Of a DNA stretch of 64,000 nucleotides, positions 9,059 through 16,921 are shown one piece after another. Within the stretch, counting starts at the first letter, position 1; every line of letters starts with the position of its first letter. The notes under the pieces were generated by a model. The model did not search any database. It saw only the letters and a program-made list of their open reading frames with translations, and was not told the DNA's origin. This DNA comes from Pseudodesulfovibrio hydrargyri (GTDB lineage: Bacteria > Desulfobacterota > Desulfovibrionia > Desulfovibrionales > Desulfovibrionaceae), in NCBI RefSeq assembly GCF_001874525.1, contig NZ_LKAQ01000005.1, positions 181,925 to 245,924 on the forward strand, written 5' to 3'. Position numbers and translations under genes: made by a program.

Positions 9059-10281
9059 TATTCTGCACCAGCGCCTTGTTTCCGGGGTTGCGCGTCAGGA
9101 GCGGGTGTAGCAGCCTGTCCCTGCGCCGGATTGAACGGGGTGGCCTTGACCTCCGTGCCCGGCTGCAGCCGTTGTAAACCCTCGACGATCACACGGTCGC
9201 CGGGGACCAGCCCGGAGACAACCAGCCAGTCGCCGTCGATGGCCCGGTCGAGGACCAGACGGCGCAGCTGAACCTTGCTTTCGTCATCCACGATCAAGGC
9301 GTAGGGATCGCCCCGGTGATCGCGCGACACGCCCTGTTGCGGAACGAGGATGGCCTGTTCGTCGACGCCTTCCTGTACCACCGCCTTGACGAACATGCCG
9401 GGCAGCAGCGTTTTGTCCGGATTGGGAAAAATCGCCCGCAGGGTCACCGTCCCGGTGGTCTGATCCACCGTGACGTCGCTGAACTGCAACGTTCCCTCGT
9501 GGGGATAAAGGGTGCCGTCTTCCAAGATAAGTTGGACCTCGGGTTGTTGCGAATTCGATTTGAATTGCCCCTTCCCGACGCTGTTCCGGATACGCAGCAG
9601 TTCCGTGGTGGACTGGGGAACATCCACATAAATGGGGTCGAGCTGCTGGATGGAGGTCAGGGCGGTACTTTGATAGGCCGTGACAATGGCCCCGTCCGTG
9701 ACGGAGGACTTGCCGATGCGGCCGGGAATAGGGGCGGTGATTTTGGTGTATCCCAGGTTTATGCGGGCGACTTCCAGGGACGCCTGCAACGACCTGATCC
9801 TGGCGTTGAGTTCATTCAGAGCGGAGGCGGCATCATCGTAGTCCTGCTGGCTTACGGTCTTGGCCTCCAGAAGCTTTTCGTAGCGTTCCGCCTTGGAGCC
9901 TACGGACTGAAGTTGGGCCTGGGCCTGCTTGAGTCCCGCCAGCGCGTTGTTGTACTCCGCCTGGAAGGGAGCGGGGTCGATCAGGTAGAGGACCTCTCCT
10001 TCCTTGACGTCGGAGCCTTCCGTGAACAGGCGCCGCTGGATCAGTCCGCTGATGCGCGGACGAATCTCCGCTATGCGAAAGGGGGTGGTACGCCCGGACA
10101 GTTCCATGGTCAGCGTGACCGCCTGCCTGTGTATCGCGACCGTGCTGACCTGGCGGCTTGTTGATGCGGGCATCGCCGTATCCGCGCCATCGTTGCACCC
10201 GAAGAGAAGGGAAACGGCCAGAAACAGTGTTGAGAGCAGTTTGAATCGAGCCGTATTGTTTATTATTCCGTAAGAGGCCAT
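9058..10281 (-). CDS. RND efflux periplasmic adaptor lipoprotein (AcrA/MexA, HlyD family)
   Basis: 407 residues. The N-terminal signal sequence ends in an LLFGC lipobox (Cys29), so it is predicted to be lipid-anchored facing the periplasm. The lipoyl half-motifs (RPRISGLIQRRLF and KITAPIPGRIG) flank a helical hairpin at ~100-180, followed by beta-barrel and membrane-proximal domains. It bridges the RND permease to an outer-membrane channel. An AAGGA sits 7 bases before the ATG. The C-terminal tail is Pro/Ala/Gln-rich and low in complexity. First gene of a two-gene operon; no dedicated regulator lies beside it. Confidence 0.93.
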   Translation of the reverse strand: MASYGIINNTARFKLLSTLFLAVSLLFGCNDGADTAMPASTSRQVSTVAIHRQAVTLTMELSGRTTPFRIAEIRPRISGLIQRRLFTEGSDVKEGEVLYLIDPAPFQAEYNNALAGLKQAQAQLQSVGSKAERYEKLLEAKTVSQQDYDDAASALNELNARIRSLQASLEVARINLGYTKITAPIPGRIGKSSVTDGAIVTAYQSTALTSIQQLDPIYVDVPQSTTELLRIRNSVGKGQFKSNSQQPEVQLILEDGTLYPHEGTLQFSDVTVDQTTGTVTLRAIFPNPDKTLLPGMFVKAVVQEGVDEQAILVPQQGVSRDHRGDPYALIVDDESKVQLRRLVLDRAIDGDWLVVSGLVPGDRVIVEGLQRLQPGTEVKATPFNPAQGQAATPAPDAQPRKQGAGAE

Positions 10282-11267
10282 TCTAAATCCTTACTGTTAT
10301 GATGAGCAGGGCTAAATGATATTGTCCATAAGCGTATTCTCTTGCCCTGCGCTTAAGTTTTGTGTCTTGTCCTTGATTCGACGGGGATATCTTTTGACGG
10401 TCCGCAATTGTCAGGCTGGTTCAGTCCTGAGACAGGTTTCGTCCAAAGTCGTTTTTAGTCAAGCCGATTTGATCTTCCTTCCAACGTGACACCTATCCTG
10501 GCGCGGGACTCCAGAACCGCACTAATCCGAAATTTTGAAATATGGCATGTGTGGATACTAGCACAAACAGCGACACATGGCAGCAACAGTTTTCTCTTCA
10601 TTCCGGCAGCACCGGGCAGGGAATTCCGCCTGATGCGTTATAGTGTTGACGTTCCCTGTCGCATGGTTACGGAGTATCGTATCGAATGCGCAACTTGCTC
10701 ACGTAATTTTGGCAACCGTTTTATTTTTACGTTATTTTAATTAGGTTATGGCTTTTGCGGCAACGCAAATCCAAGGTATGCGAATCGGTGGTTTGTTATA
10801 GTGTTTGTCTTTAAATTTGAACTAATTTATATTTTATTTGCCGCATACGCCGCCTTCTTTTAAAGGGTAACACGTTATTACCACTGTTCTATTTAAAAAT
10901 CCATTCTTGTCTTTTGGTACATAAGTAAGTCAGTTCATAGTAGAACCGTCAGTACTGATTCAAGGGGCACGGTCTGGCGAGAAATCAAGAGGTTTTTTCC
11001 CGAAGCGGAATAATTCAGATGAGCCTCTTTCCGTTCACCGGAACACCCGGGCAATGTCCATACCGGTGTCCTGAGGATGCGCCCGAGGTAGAATGATGTT
11101 TTTAGCCTGTCGCCGTGCTGGCCGGCGACGTCGCGCATGAAATCGGCCTGGACGCGGTGCGGGTGAAGGGGGCATCAGCCCCTGCACGACGAAGAAAACT
11201 CCTTCGCCGTTTCAGCAAGGAAGGAGCCCGAGCGATCATACGGGGAAAGTGGCGGTCGTCCAAAAAG
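10282..11267. other. Long AT-rich non-coding gap upstream of the efflux operon
   Basis: About 1 kb without a credible gene. 10290-10980 is far AT-richer than the surrounding coding DNA and contains only short frames without ribosome sites. 11100-11250 returns to high GC and has an open stretch from a GTG near 11115 that would read on through both tRNA genes, so I do not call it. The efflux promoter must lie within the first few hundred bases, but I cannot place it convincingly. The 3' ends of the two tRNA genes face this gap, a usual position for integrated elements; I see no integrase or repeated tRNA end. Confidence 0.5.
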
Positions 11268-11297
11268 AAAACCGCCGATCTTGCGAACGGCGGTTTT
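11268..11297 (-). terminator. Rho-independent terminator after the tRNA pair
   Basis: The 10-bp stem AAAACCGCCG/CGGCGGTTTT (11268-11277 with 11288-11297) is followed on the minus strand by CTTTTTGG, just after the tRNA-Thr 3' end. Confidence 0.8.
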
Positions 11298-11303
11298 GAT
11301 ATA

Positions 11304-11379
11304 TGGAGCTGCTGGGCGGGATTGAACCGCCTACCTCATCCTTACCAAGGATGCGCTCTACCGATTGAGCTACAGCAGC
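11304..11379 (-). tRNA. tRNA-Thr (anticodon GGT)
   Basis: 76 nt including an encoded CCA. The acceptor stem GCTGCTG/CAGCAGC, D-arm AGCTCAATCGGTAGAGC, anticodon stem around CTTGGTAA with anticodon GGT, and T-arm GGCGGTTCAATCCCGCC all fold as expected. It is probably co-transcribed with the tRNA-Pro upstream. Confidence 0.95.
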
Positions 11380-11445
11380 GTTCCGGCTGTTTTCGAAGAA
11401 ATGGCAGGCCGATTTTTCATCGGCCCGCCGGGGTATTTCTTCGTT

Positions 11446-11522
11446 TGGTCGGGATGAAAGGATTTGAACCTTCGACCCCTTGAACCCCATTCAAGTGCGC
11501 TCCCAGACTGCGCTACATCCCG
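11446..11522 (-). tRNA. tRNA-Pro (anticodon GGG)
   Basis: 77 nt including an encoded CCA. The acceptor CGGGATG/CATCCCG, D-arm GCGCAGTCTGGGAGCGC, anticodon loop ATGGGGT (anticodon GGG) and T-arm with GGTTCAAATCC all fit. It is first in a Pro-Thr tRNA transcript. Confidence 0.95.
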
Positions 11523-11534
11523 ACGCGAAGTGAG

Positions 11535-11563
11535 TAACTAGCCGTGCACGGGTTTGTTGTCAA
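11535..11563 (-). promoter_or_regulatory. Promoter of the tRNA-Pro/tRNA-Thr transcript
   Basis: Minus-strand TTGACA (11558-11563) and TAGTTA (11535-11540) have 17-base spacing, and the expected start falls ~6 bases before the tRNA-Pro 5' end. Confidence 0.65.
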
Positions 11564-11789
11564 CGGTTTTTTGGGGAAAAAAGTCAACTCGTCGTTTTTT
11601 TTGAGGATTGTCCCCGGCCCGCGCAGACTTTTCATTGCCTGGACGCGGATATTTATAATGGCATTTTTCCGCGGTCGTGTATAATAACAAGGCAGGAACG
11701 CAGGATAACCCCTGAAGGGCAAAGGCGCCGAACGGTGCGGCCACTTCGGGTGAATTTTCACATAATGTAAAAGCAATCAGGGGGTTGGC

Positions 11790-12332
11790 ATGGCTGATGA
11801 AGCTCTGAAAGACATCAATCAGTTTTTGACCTTCACGTTGGGCAAGGAAATATTCGCCCTGGATATCGGAACGGTCCGTGAGGTCCTGGAGCTGACTTCC
11901 ATCACCAAGATCCCGAGGACGCCCAAGTTCATGCGCGGCGTCATCAACCTGCGCGGCCACGCCGTGCCCGTGGTGGACATGCGCCTCAAGCTGGGCATGT
12001 CCAAGGGTGAGGACACGGTGGACACCTGCATCATCATCGTGGAGATCGAGTACGAGGGCGAGTTCACGATCATGGGCGCGCTGGTCGATTCCGTGCGCGA
12101 GGTCTTCGAGATGACCCCGGACACCATCGAGCCCGCGCCCAAGATGGGCGCGGCCATCAACGCCGAGTACATCAAGGGCATGGGCCGTCAGAACGAGCAG
12201 TTCATCATCATCATCGACATCAACAAGATTTTCTCCGCCGAGGAACTGGCCATCGCCAAGGATATGGCCAGCCTGGGAGGAGGCGATCGCGTCCCGGCCC
12301 CGGAAGAGGCCGCCGCACCGGCGCAGGCCTAG
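11790..12332 (+). CDS. cheW: CheW chemotaxis coupling protein
   Basis: A 180-residue single CheW domain (SH3-like beta-barrels) coupling chemoreceptors to the CheA kinase. Family signatures are FLTFTLGKEIFALDI, the conserved RGVINLRGHAVPVVDMR segment around residues 50-65 and IIIDINKIF near 150. The 25-residue C-terminal extension is Ala/Pro-rich and low in complexity. It stands alone between a tRNA cluster and a terminator; no cheA is present here, so it serves an array encoded elsewhere, possibly including the receptor at 41.4 kb. Confidence 0.93.
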   Translation: MADEALKDINQFLTFTLGKEIFALDIGTVREVLELTSITKIPRTPKFMRGVINLRGHAVPVVDMRLKLGMSKGEDTVDTCIIIVEIEYEGEFTIMGALVDSVREVFEMTPDTIEPAPKMGAAINAEYIKGMGRQNEQFIIIIDINKIFSAEELAIAKDMASLGGGDRVPAPEEAAAPAQA

Positions 12333-12344
12333 AGCCGAAACAAC

Positions 12345-12380
12345 AACCCCCGTCCGGAAAGGGCGGGGGTTTCTTTTTGC
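12345..12380 (+). terminator. Rho-independent terminator after cheW
   Basis: The stem AACCCCCGTCC pairs with GGGCGGGGGTT (12345-12371) and is followed by TTCTTTTTG. Confidence 0.85.
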
Positions 12381-12863
12381 CTAATGGCCGTTGGAGAGGA
12401 CGTCCGCCTTCACCTGGACGGCGCCCAGATGATAGGCCGTGTGCGCCAGCACCCCGGCCGCGCTCCAGGCCGCCTCCGGGTCCACGGGCGCGCGGCGTTC
12501 GATGACCTCCCGCAATCTCCCGGCCTGATCGGCCATCCTCCGGCGAACGGCGAGCCATTCCCGTTCGTTCACGGTGGACACGGTCCAGCTGGATTCCCAA
12601 TCGTACTCCTTGTCCCGCGTTCCCTCTATCCAGTCGGTGAAGGCGTCCAGGCTGAAGGCCAGGTGCAGGGCGTGGGTGGCTATGGATTCGCCCGCGACCG
12701 GGGTCGATGCCTGGCTTGCGGACAACCCGTCGAGCAGGGCGAGCAGGCCGCCTTGTCCCGGGACCAGGAAAGCGCCCCGGTCCTGTGCGCCGTCAAAGCA
12801 TTCCCCGACCACGCCGAGGACGGCCCGGACCAATTCCTGCGCGGAGATGAAAGACGCTTGCAT
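12381..12863 (-). CDS. DinB/YfiT-like four-helix-bundle protein
   Basis: A 160-residue mostly helical protein. A His in the first third (ATHALHLAFSLDAFTDWI) and the late AHTAYHLGAVQVK match the His pattern of the DinB/YfiT metal-binding superfamily, whose members include thiol transferases and stress-induced proteins of mostly unknown substrate. It lies 19 bases downstream of the Smr gene on the same strand, and the two are likely co-transcribed. Function beyond the superfamily is not predictable. Confidence 0.6.
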   Translation of the reverse strand: MQASFISAQELVRAVLGVVGECFDGAQDRGAFLVPGQGGLLALLDGLSASQASTPVAGESIATHALHLAFSLDAFTDWIEGTRDKEYDWESSWTVSTVNEREWLAVRRRMADQAGRLREVIERRAPVDPEAAWSAAGVLAHTAYHLGAVQVKADVLSNGH

Positions 12864-12882
12864 GACTCCTCCTTTGCGGGGG

Positions 12883-13599
12883 TTATTCCTCCCAGTTCAT
12901 CATCTTGTCCCAGCGGACCTTGCCTTCGGTCTTCTTCTGCTTGCGCAGCAGCACATAGAGGGCTCCGGCCCCGCCGTGCTTGGGCTGGGCCGTGCAGAAG
13001 GCCAGGACCACGCGCCGCAGCGGCTCCTTGGTCAGCCAGCTCTCGGCCTCGGTGCGCAGGATGGGCTGGCCGCCGGGGGAGTTTCGGCCCCGGCCGGTGA
13101 CCACCAGCACGCAGCGGTGGCCCTGGAGATAAGACTCGCGGATGAAGAAAAGCAGGGAGTCCCGCGCCTGGTCCGAGGTCATGCCGTGCAGGTCCAGGTG
13201 GGCGGCCACGCTCAGGGAACCGGCCTTGAGCCGCTGGAATATCTTGATGTCCAGGCCGCGCACGTAGCCGTACATGAACTCGTCGGTGTATTCGAGTTCG
13301 AACTCGATGTCCCCGCGCATGAAACGATCCAGGTCGTTGCCGGTCTCGTCCTCGAGGGGCTGGGCCGGTGCGGAAGCGACGGCAGGGGCGACCTTGCGGC
13401 CGCTCTTGCCGTCCATGCGCTGTACGCCGTGCATGGCCGCCATGAAGATTTCCTCGGCCTTGGGGTCGCTCTCGGGGTTGACTTTTTCTTTTGGAGGCTC
13501 ATTTTTCTGGTACGGAAGCGAATAGATGTCCTCTTTTTCCTTCTTGAATTTGATCTGCTTGAGATCGCCAAGGTCGTTCATGCGTTTCTTGCCCATCAT
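12883..13599 (-). CDS. Smr-domain protein (MutS2-like C-terminal nuclease domain)
   Basis: 238 residues. A charged N-terminal region (residues 1-100, Lys/Glu-rich then Ala/Pro-rich) precedes a Smr domain at ~145-230 with the signature LDLHGMTSDQARDSL, the VVTGRGRNSPGG loop and HGGAGALYVLLRK. Smr domains act as nicking endonucleases or RNA nucleases; the LDxHG His is present. I take the ATG at 13599 (GGAAGG just upstream). The frame extends 43 codons further, but that extension overlaps the suf upstream region and lacks a ribosome site. Confidence 0.8.
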   Translation of the reverse strand: MMGKKRMNDLGDLKQIKFKKEKEDIYSLPYQKNEPPKEKVNPESDPKAEEIFMAAMHGVQRMDGKSGRKVAPAVASAPAQPLEDETGNDLDRFMRGDIEFELEYTDEFMYGYVRGLDIKIFQRLKAGSLSVAAHLDLHGMTSDQARDSLLFFIRESYLQGHRCVLVVTGRGRNSPGGQPILRTEAESWLTKEPLRRVVLAFCTAQPKHGGAGALYVLLRKQKKTEGKVRWDKMMNWEE

Positions 13600-13663
13600 G
13601 TAACCTTCCTTTGGTCGAGCCGAGTATATCCGAAACCCTCGAGGGGGTGGTGGCTGGTGCCGC

Positions 13664-13683
13664 CCAGCGCAGCGAGCGCTGGA
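13664..13683. repeat. Inverted repeat between the Smr gene and the suf pair
   Basis: CCAGCGC/GCGCTGG arms around AGCGA form a small dyad ~60 bases before sufC in the divergent Smr/suf region. It could be an operator or part of the 5' UTR; there is no T-tract, so it is not a terminator. Confidence 0.35.
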
Positions 13684-13741
13684 CTTCCGCGACGTGCTTG
13701 AGTAATGAGCCTGTTGCACATCATTCAAAGCGAGGAATTAC

Positions 13742-14500
13742 ATGCTGACCATTGAAGACTTGCATGTCAATATCGGCGACAAAGAGGTCCTGCAAGGGAT
13801 CGATTTACAGATAAACGACGGGGAGACCTTCATCCTGTTCGGCCCCAACGGGTCGGGCAAGACATCCCTGCTCATGACCCTGATGGGCTTCTCCGGCTAC
13901 GAGGTGACCAAGGGCAAGATCATATTCAAGGGCGAGGACATCACCAACGCCCCCATGTATGAGCGCGCCCGCCTGGGCATGGGTATGTCCTTCCAGCGGC
14001 CGCCGACCATCCACGGCCTGCGTACCCGCCATCTGGTGCAGATGTGTTCGCGCAAGGGCCACGTCAACACCGACCTGCTGGCCGAGACCGTGAACATGGG
14101 CGACTTCCTCGACCGTGACATCAACGCGGGCTTTTCCGGCGGCGAGATCAAACGCTCCGAACTGCTCCAGCTCATGGCTCAGCAGCCCGATCTGGTGCTC
14201 TTTGACGAGCCCGAGTCCGGCGTGGACATGGAGAACATGCAGTTGGTGGGTAAGGTGGCCAGGGACGTGCTGGACGGCAAGTTCAGCGTGGCCCCGGACC
14301 TGAGCCTCAAGGAGCGCAAGGAGCGGGTCAAGACCGCCGGTCTGATCATCACCCATACCGGGTACATCCTCGACTACGTGAACGCCGACCGGGGCCAGGT
14401 CCTGTACCAGGGGCATCTGTGCTGCGAAGGCCGCCCCAGAGACATTCTGGACCACATCCGGGAGCACGGCTACCAAGAATGTGTCCGTTGCATGAACTAG
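13742..14500 (+). CDS. sufC: SufC-like ABC ATPase of a minimal SUF iron-sulfur assembly system
   Basis: A 252-residue ABC ATPase with Walker A GPNGSGKTS, Q-loop FQRPPTIHG, signature SGGEIKRSE, Walker B LVLFDEPESGVD and the H-loop in IITHTG. The SGGE(I/M)KR signature and GVD after Walker B are typical of SufC, the ATPase that drives the SufB(CD) scaffold during Fe-S cluster assembly. It ends in a CxxC motif (ECVRCMN) that classical SufC lacks. The pair with the next gene, without sufD, sufS, sufE or sufU, matches the two-gene minimal (SMS-type) systems known from archaea and anaerobes. GAGGAA precedes the ATG. Confidence 0.88.
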   Translation: MLTIEDLHVNIGDKEVLQGIDLQINDGETFILFGPNGSGKTSLLMTLMGFSGYEVTKGKIIFKGEDITNAPMYERARLGMGMSFQRPPTIHGLRTRHLVQMCSRKGHVNTDLLAETVNMGDFLDRDINAGFSGGEIKRSELLQLMAQQPDLVLFDEPESGVDMENMQLVGKVARDVLDGKFSVAPDLSLKERKERVKTAGLIITHTGYILDYVNADRGQVLYQGHLCCEGRPRDILDHIREHGYQECVRCMN

Positions 14501-14522
14501 CCCGGCACGGGAGATTATAGAT

Positions 14523-15683
14523 ATGAGCAAAGTCGATCTGAAGAATTTCAAGTTTGACGGCCTCAAACAGGAGGCCATCAGCGATCTCAACGCCCTGTCC
14601 GACGCGGACAAGGATCAGCTCCTCATGGCGGGCGTGGTTTCGGACCTGTCCACCCGTTCCGCCTCCTACCTGCAGATGGACCAGTCCGCGGTGCACTGTC
14701 AGTCCAGGAACGACGGCGTGGAGATCATGGACATCAAGGACGCCCTGAAGAAGTACGACGGCCTCAAGGAGTACTTCTGGACCCTGGTGGACAAGGACAA
14801 GGACGAGTTCACCCGGTCCGCGCACGACAACCTGCACGGCGGCTACTTCATCCGCGTCAAGGCCGGGGCCAAGATCAAGGAGCCCATCCAGTCCTGTCTG
14901 ATGCTCAAGTCCGAGAACGTGGGCCAGAACGTCCACAACATCGTGATCATCGAGGAGGGCGCCGAGGCGCACATCATCACCGGCTGTTCCGTGGCCCACG
15001 GCACCAAATCCGGCGCGCACCTGGGCATCTCCGAGTTTTTCGTCAAGAAGAACGCGTCGCTGACCTTCACCATGGTCCACAACTGGTCCGAGGCCGTGGC
15101 CGTGCGGCCGCGTTCGGCGGGCGTGGTCGAGGAGGGCGGCAAGTTCCTGAACAATTACGTCCTGCTCAAGCCGGTCAAGGACCTGCAGATGTATCCCGCC
15201 ATCACCTTGAACGGCAAGGATTCCGTGGCCCGCTTCAACTCCGTGGTGGTGGCCACCGAAGGTTCCCTTCTGGACATGGGCAACCGCGTGGTCATGAACG
15301 CTCCGGACACCCGGTGCGAGATCATCGCCCGGACCATCGCCGCGGGCGGGACCATCATCAACCGGGGCCACATCGCCGCCAACAACGTGCCGAGCAAGGG
15401 CCACCTGGAATGTCAGGGGCTGATCCTCGGCGGCGGACGCATCTGGGCCATCCCCGAGCTGGACGGCACGGTCGAGGGCGTGGAGCTCTCCCACGAGGCC
15501 TCGGTGGGCAAGATCGCCCAGGAGGAGATCGAGTATCTCATGGCCCGTGGCATGGACGAGAACGAAGCCACCTCGACCATCGTACGCGGTTTCCTGAACA
15601 CCGACATCATGGGGCTGCCCGATCGCCTGCAGAAGGAAATCGACAAGCAGATCGAGGAGTTGCAGGCTTCCAACGCCATGTAG
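14523..15683 (+). CDS. sufB: SufB/SufD-like Fe-S scaffold protein
   Basis: 386 residues, shorter than E. coli SufB (495). A helical N-terminal domain is followed by the right-handed beta-helix core at ~120-320 (repeats such as HIITGCSVAHGTKSGAHLG and RCEIIARTIAAGGTIINRG). The C-terminal helical segment has HEASVGKIAQEEIEYLMARGM, the conserved SufB/D tail that contacts SufC. Cys residues at ~132, 259 and 300 are candidate ligands, but the classical SufB Cys/SufD His pair is not obviously kept. It starts 22 bases after sufC. It likely forms a homodimeric SufBC-type scaffold that receives sulfide directly. Confidence 0.85.
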   Translation: MSKVDLKNFKFDGLKQEAISDLNALSDADKDQLLMAGVVSDLSTRSASYLQMDQSAVHCQSRNDGVEIMDIKDALKKYDGLKEYFWTLVDKDKDEFTRSAHDNLHGGYFIRVKAGAKIKEPIQSCLMLKSENVGQNVHNIVIIEEGAEAHIITGCSVAHGTKSGAHLGISEFFVKKNASLTFTMVHNWSEAVAVRPRSAGVVEEGGKFLNNYVLLKPVKDLQMYPAITLNGKDSVARFNSVVVATEGSLLDMGNRVVMNAPDTRCEIIARTIAAGGTIINRGHIAANNVPSKGHLECQGLILGGGRIWAIPELDGTVEGVELSHEASVGKIAQEEIEYLMARGMDENEATSTIVRGFLNTDIMGLPDRLQKEIDKQIEELQASNAM

Positions 15684-15703
15684 TCCAGAACAATGCACGT
15701 CAC

Positions 15704-15740
15704 GGGGGCGGCGGCTTCGGCCACCGCCCCTTTTGTTTTG
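15704..15740 (+). terminator. Rho-independent terminator after the suf pair
   Basis: GGGGCGG (15705-15711) pairs with CCGCCCC (15724-15730) over a smaller inner hairpin, followed by TTTTGTTTTG. Confidence 0.85.
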
Positions 15741-15776
15741 CCGCCGCGGGTTGAATTAGCCCTTGAACAAACCGGG

Positions 15777-15805
15777 TTGACGTACTAATCAATGGCATTG
15801 ATTTA
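15777..15805 (+). promoter_or_regulatory. Promoter with overlapping palindromic operator of the TetR gene
   Basis: TTGACG (15777-15782) and GATTTA (15800-15805) are 17 bases apart. The spacer holds a perfect 17-bp palindrome, AATCAATG-G-CATTGATT (15787-15803). Its place between -35 and -10 suggests autorepression by the TetR protein encoded 33 bases downstream. Confidence 0.6.
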
Positions 15806-15837
15806 TCAAAGAATAGCGACCTGACAGGGAGTGCAGA

Positions 15838-16407
15838 ATGACGAAAAAGGATAGGATTCTGCTGGCGGCCCAGGAACTGTTCGCCCGCTGCGGCTACGCG
15901 GGCACGACCATGAAGATGGTCGCCGAGCAGGCCGGCGTGGCCTCGGGCCTGGTCTTCCACTACTACGAGTCCAAGGAGAACCTGTTCATGGTGGCCGGTG
16001 CCGAGTTGATCAACGACATGGTCACCGAACTGCGCAAGGTTACCGACGAGACGAGTTCCGGTTGCGAGGCCCTGGGCACCTTTGTCAGGGCCTATCTGGA
16101 CTTCACCATCGAGCACGAGAAGACCTTTCCCACGATCATCCGCTGTTCGCCGTTCAGCGACGACAATCCTGACCTGGACCGCGAGAAGATCGCGGCCAAG
16201 TTCCTGGACCTCATCCACATCATCGAGGACATCCTGCGGCGCGGGATCGAGGACGGCTCCATGCGGGACCTGCCGGTCCCTCAGACCGCCTTCATGGTCT
16301 ACGGCGTCATCGTCGGCGCGGTCCGCACCCGGTTCCTGACCCCTTACGACATCCCCGGCCTGTTTGCCGAGGCCAGGGAATTCGTCCTGCACAGCGTCTG
16401 CGCCTAG
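15838..16407 (+). CDS. TetR/AcrR family transcriptional regulator
   Basis: 189 residues. The N-terminal HTH is textbook TetR (DRILLAAQELFARCGYAGTTMKMVAEQAGVASGLVFHYYESKENLF, read as motifs across residues 5-50). The C-terminal ligand domain is not assignable to a subfamily. An odd palindrome overlaps its promoter, so it probably represses itself. The next gene on the strand encodes a membrane protein starting 24 bases later; co-transcription is likely, but whether that gene is the regulatory target is unknown. Confidence 0.9.
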   Translation: MTKKDRILLAAQELFARCGYAGTTMKMVAEQAGVASGLVFHYYESKENLFMVAGAELINDMVTELRKVTDETSSGCEALGTFVRAYLDFTIEHEKTFPTIIRCSPFSDDNPDLDREKIAAKFLDLIHIIEDILRRGIEDGSMRDLPVPQTAFMVYGVIVGAVRTRFLTPYDIPGLFAEAREFVLHSVCA

Positions 16408-16430
16408 AACTTTTCATTCCGTCTTTTATT

Positions 16431-16886
16431 ATGCCTGATTACAGAGGACATCTGGCCGGAGGGCTCTTTTTCGGCGTCATGGGCTTGGTGGGAGTGATCC
16501 TGCTGGGCTGGATGGCCTTCGATCCGCTCATGGCCGCCGGACTGCTCGGCTTTTGTCTGCTCGGAGCGTTGTTCCCGGACGTGGACACCAATTCCAAGGG
16601 ACAGAACCTGTATTATGCGGTCTTCGTGCTCGTGGACCTGGGGCTGATCATCAAGGGGATGTACGTCTGGGCTGCCTGGTTCGGGCTCTTTTCCATGCTC
16701 CCGGCCGTGGGTTCGCACCGGGGCTGGACGCACACTTGGTGGGCAATGCTCCTGGTCCCGCTGCCCATCGTGGTCATCCCCTTCTTCATGCAGACCCCGG
16801 GGCTGGCCCAGCGCTTCGCGCCGTTTTACGCCGCCTTTGTCCTGGGCTACTTCTCCCACCTGGCTCTGGACGGGGAGTTCCGGTAA
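16431..16886 (+). CDS. YdjM/DUF457-like membrane-bound metal-dependent hydrolase
   Basis: 151 residues with four hydrophobic segments. The family's conserved polar residues are all present: an early His in DYRGHLAGG, the acidic LFPDVDTNSK, HRGWTHTWW and the C-terminal HLALDGEF. These match the LexA-regulated YdjM/DUF457 family of predicted membrane hydrolases. Members have no firmly known substrate. It starts 24 bases after the TetR gene. Confidence 0.75.
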   Translation: MPDYRGHLAGGLFFGVMGLVGVILLGWMAFDPLMAAGLLGFCLLGALFPDVDTNSKGQNLYYAVFVLVDLGLIIKGMYVWAAWFGLFSMLPAVGSHRGWTHTWWAMLLVPLPIVVIPFFMQTPGLAQRFAPFYAAFVLGYFSHLALDGEFR

Positions 16887-16921
16887 TTTCTTGATCGGGG
16901 TGCGCTTGCCGCGCCAGAAGG

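Noticed and set aside
10486..10740. 84-codon frame in the AT-rich gap
   Set aside because: No ribosome site, no motif, AT-driven composition.
11115..11483. 122-codon frame upstream of the tRNAs
   Set aside because: It runs antisense through both tRNA genes and has no recognisable domain; only its first ~40 codons look protein-like.
14349..15698. 449-codon frame opposite sufB
   Set aside because: Antisense shadow; composition is His/Leu/Val/Gly-rich without any recognised motif.
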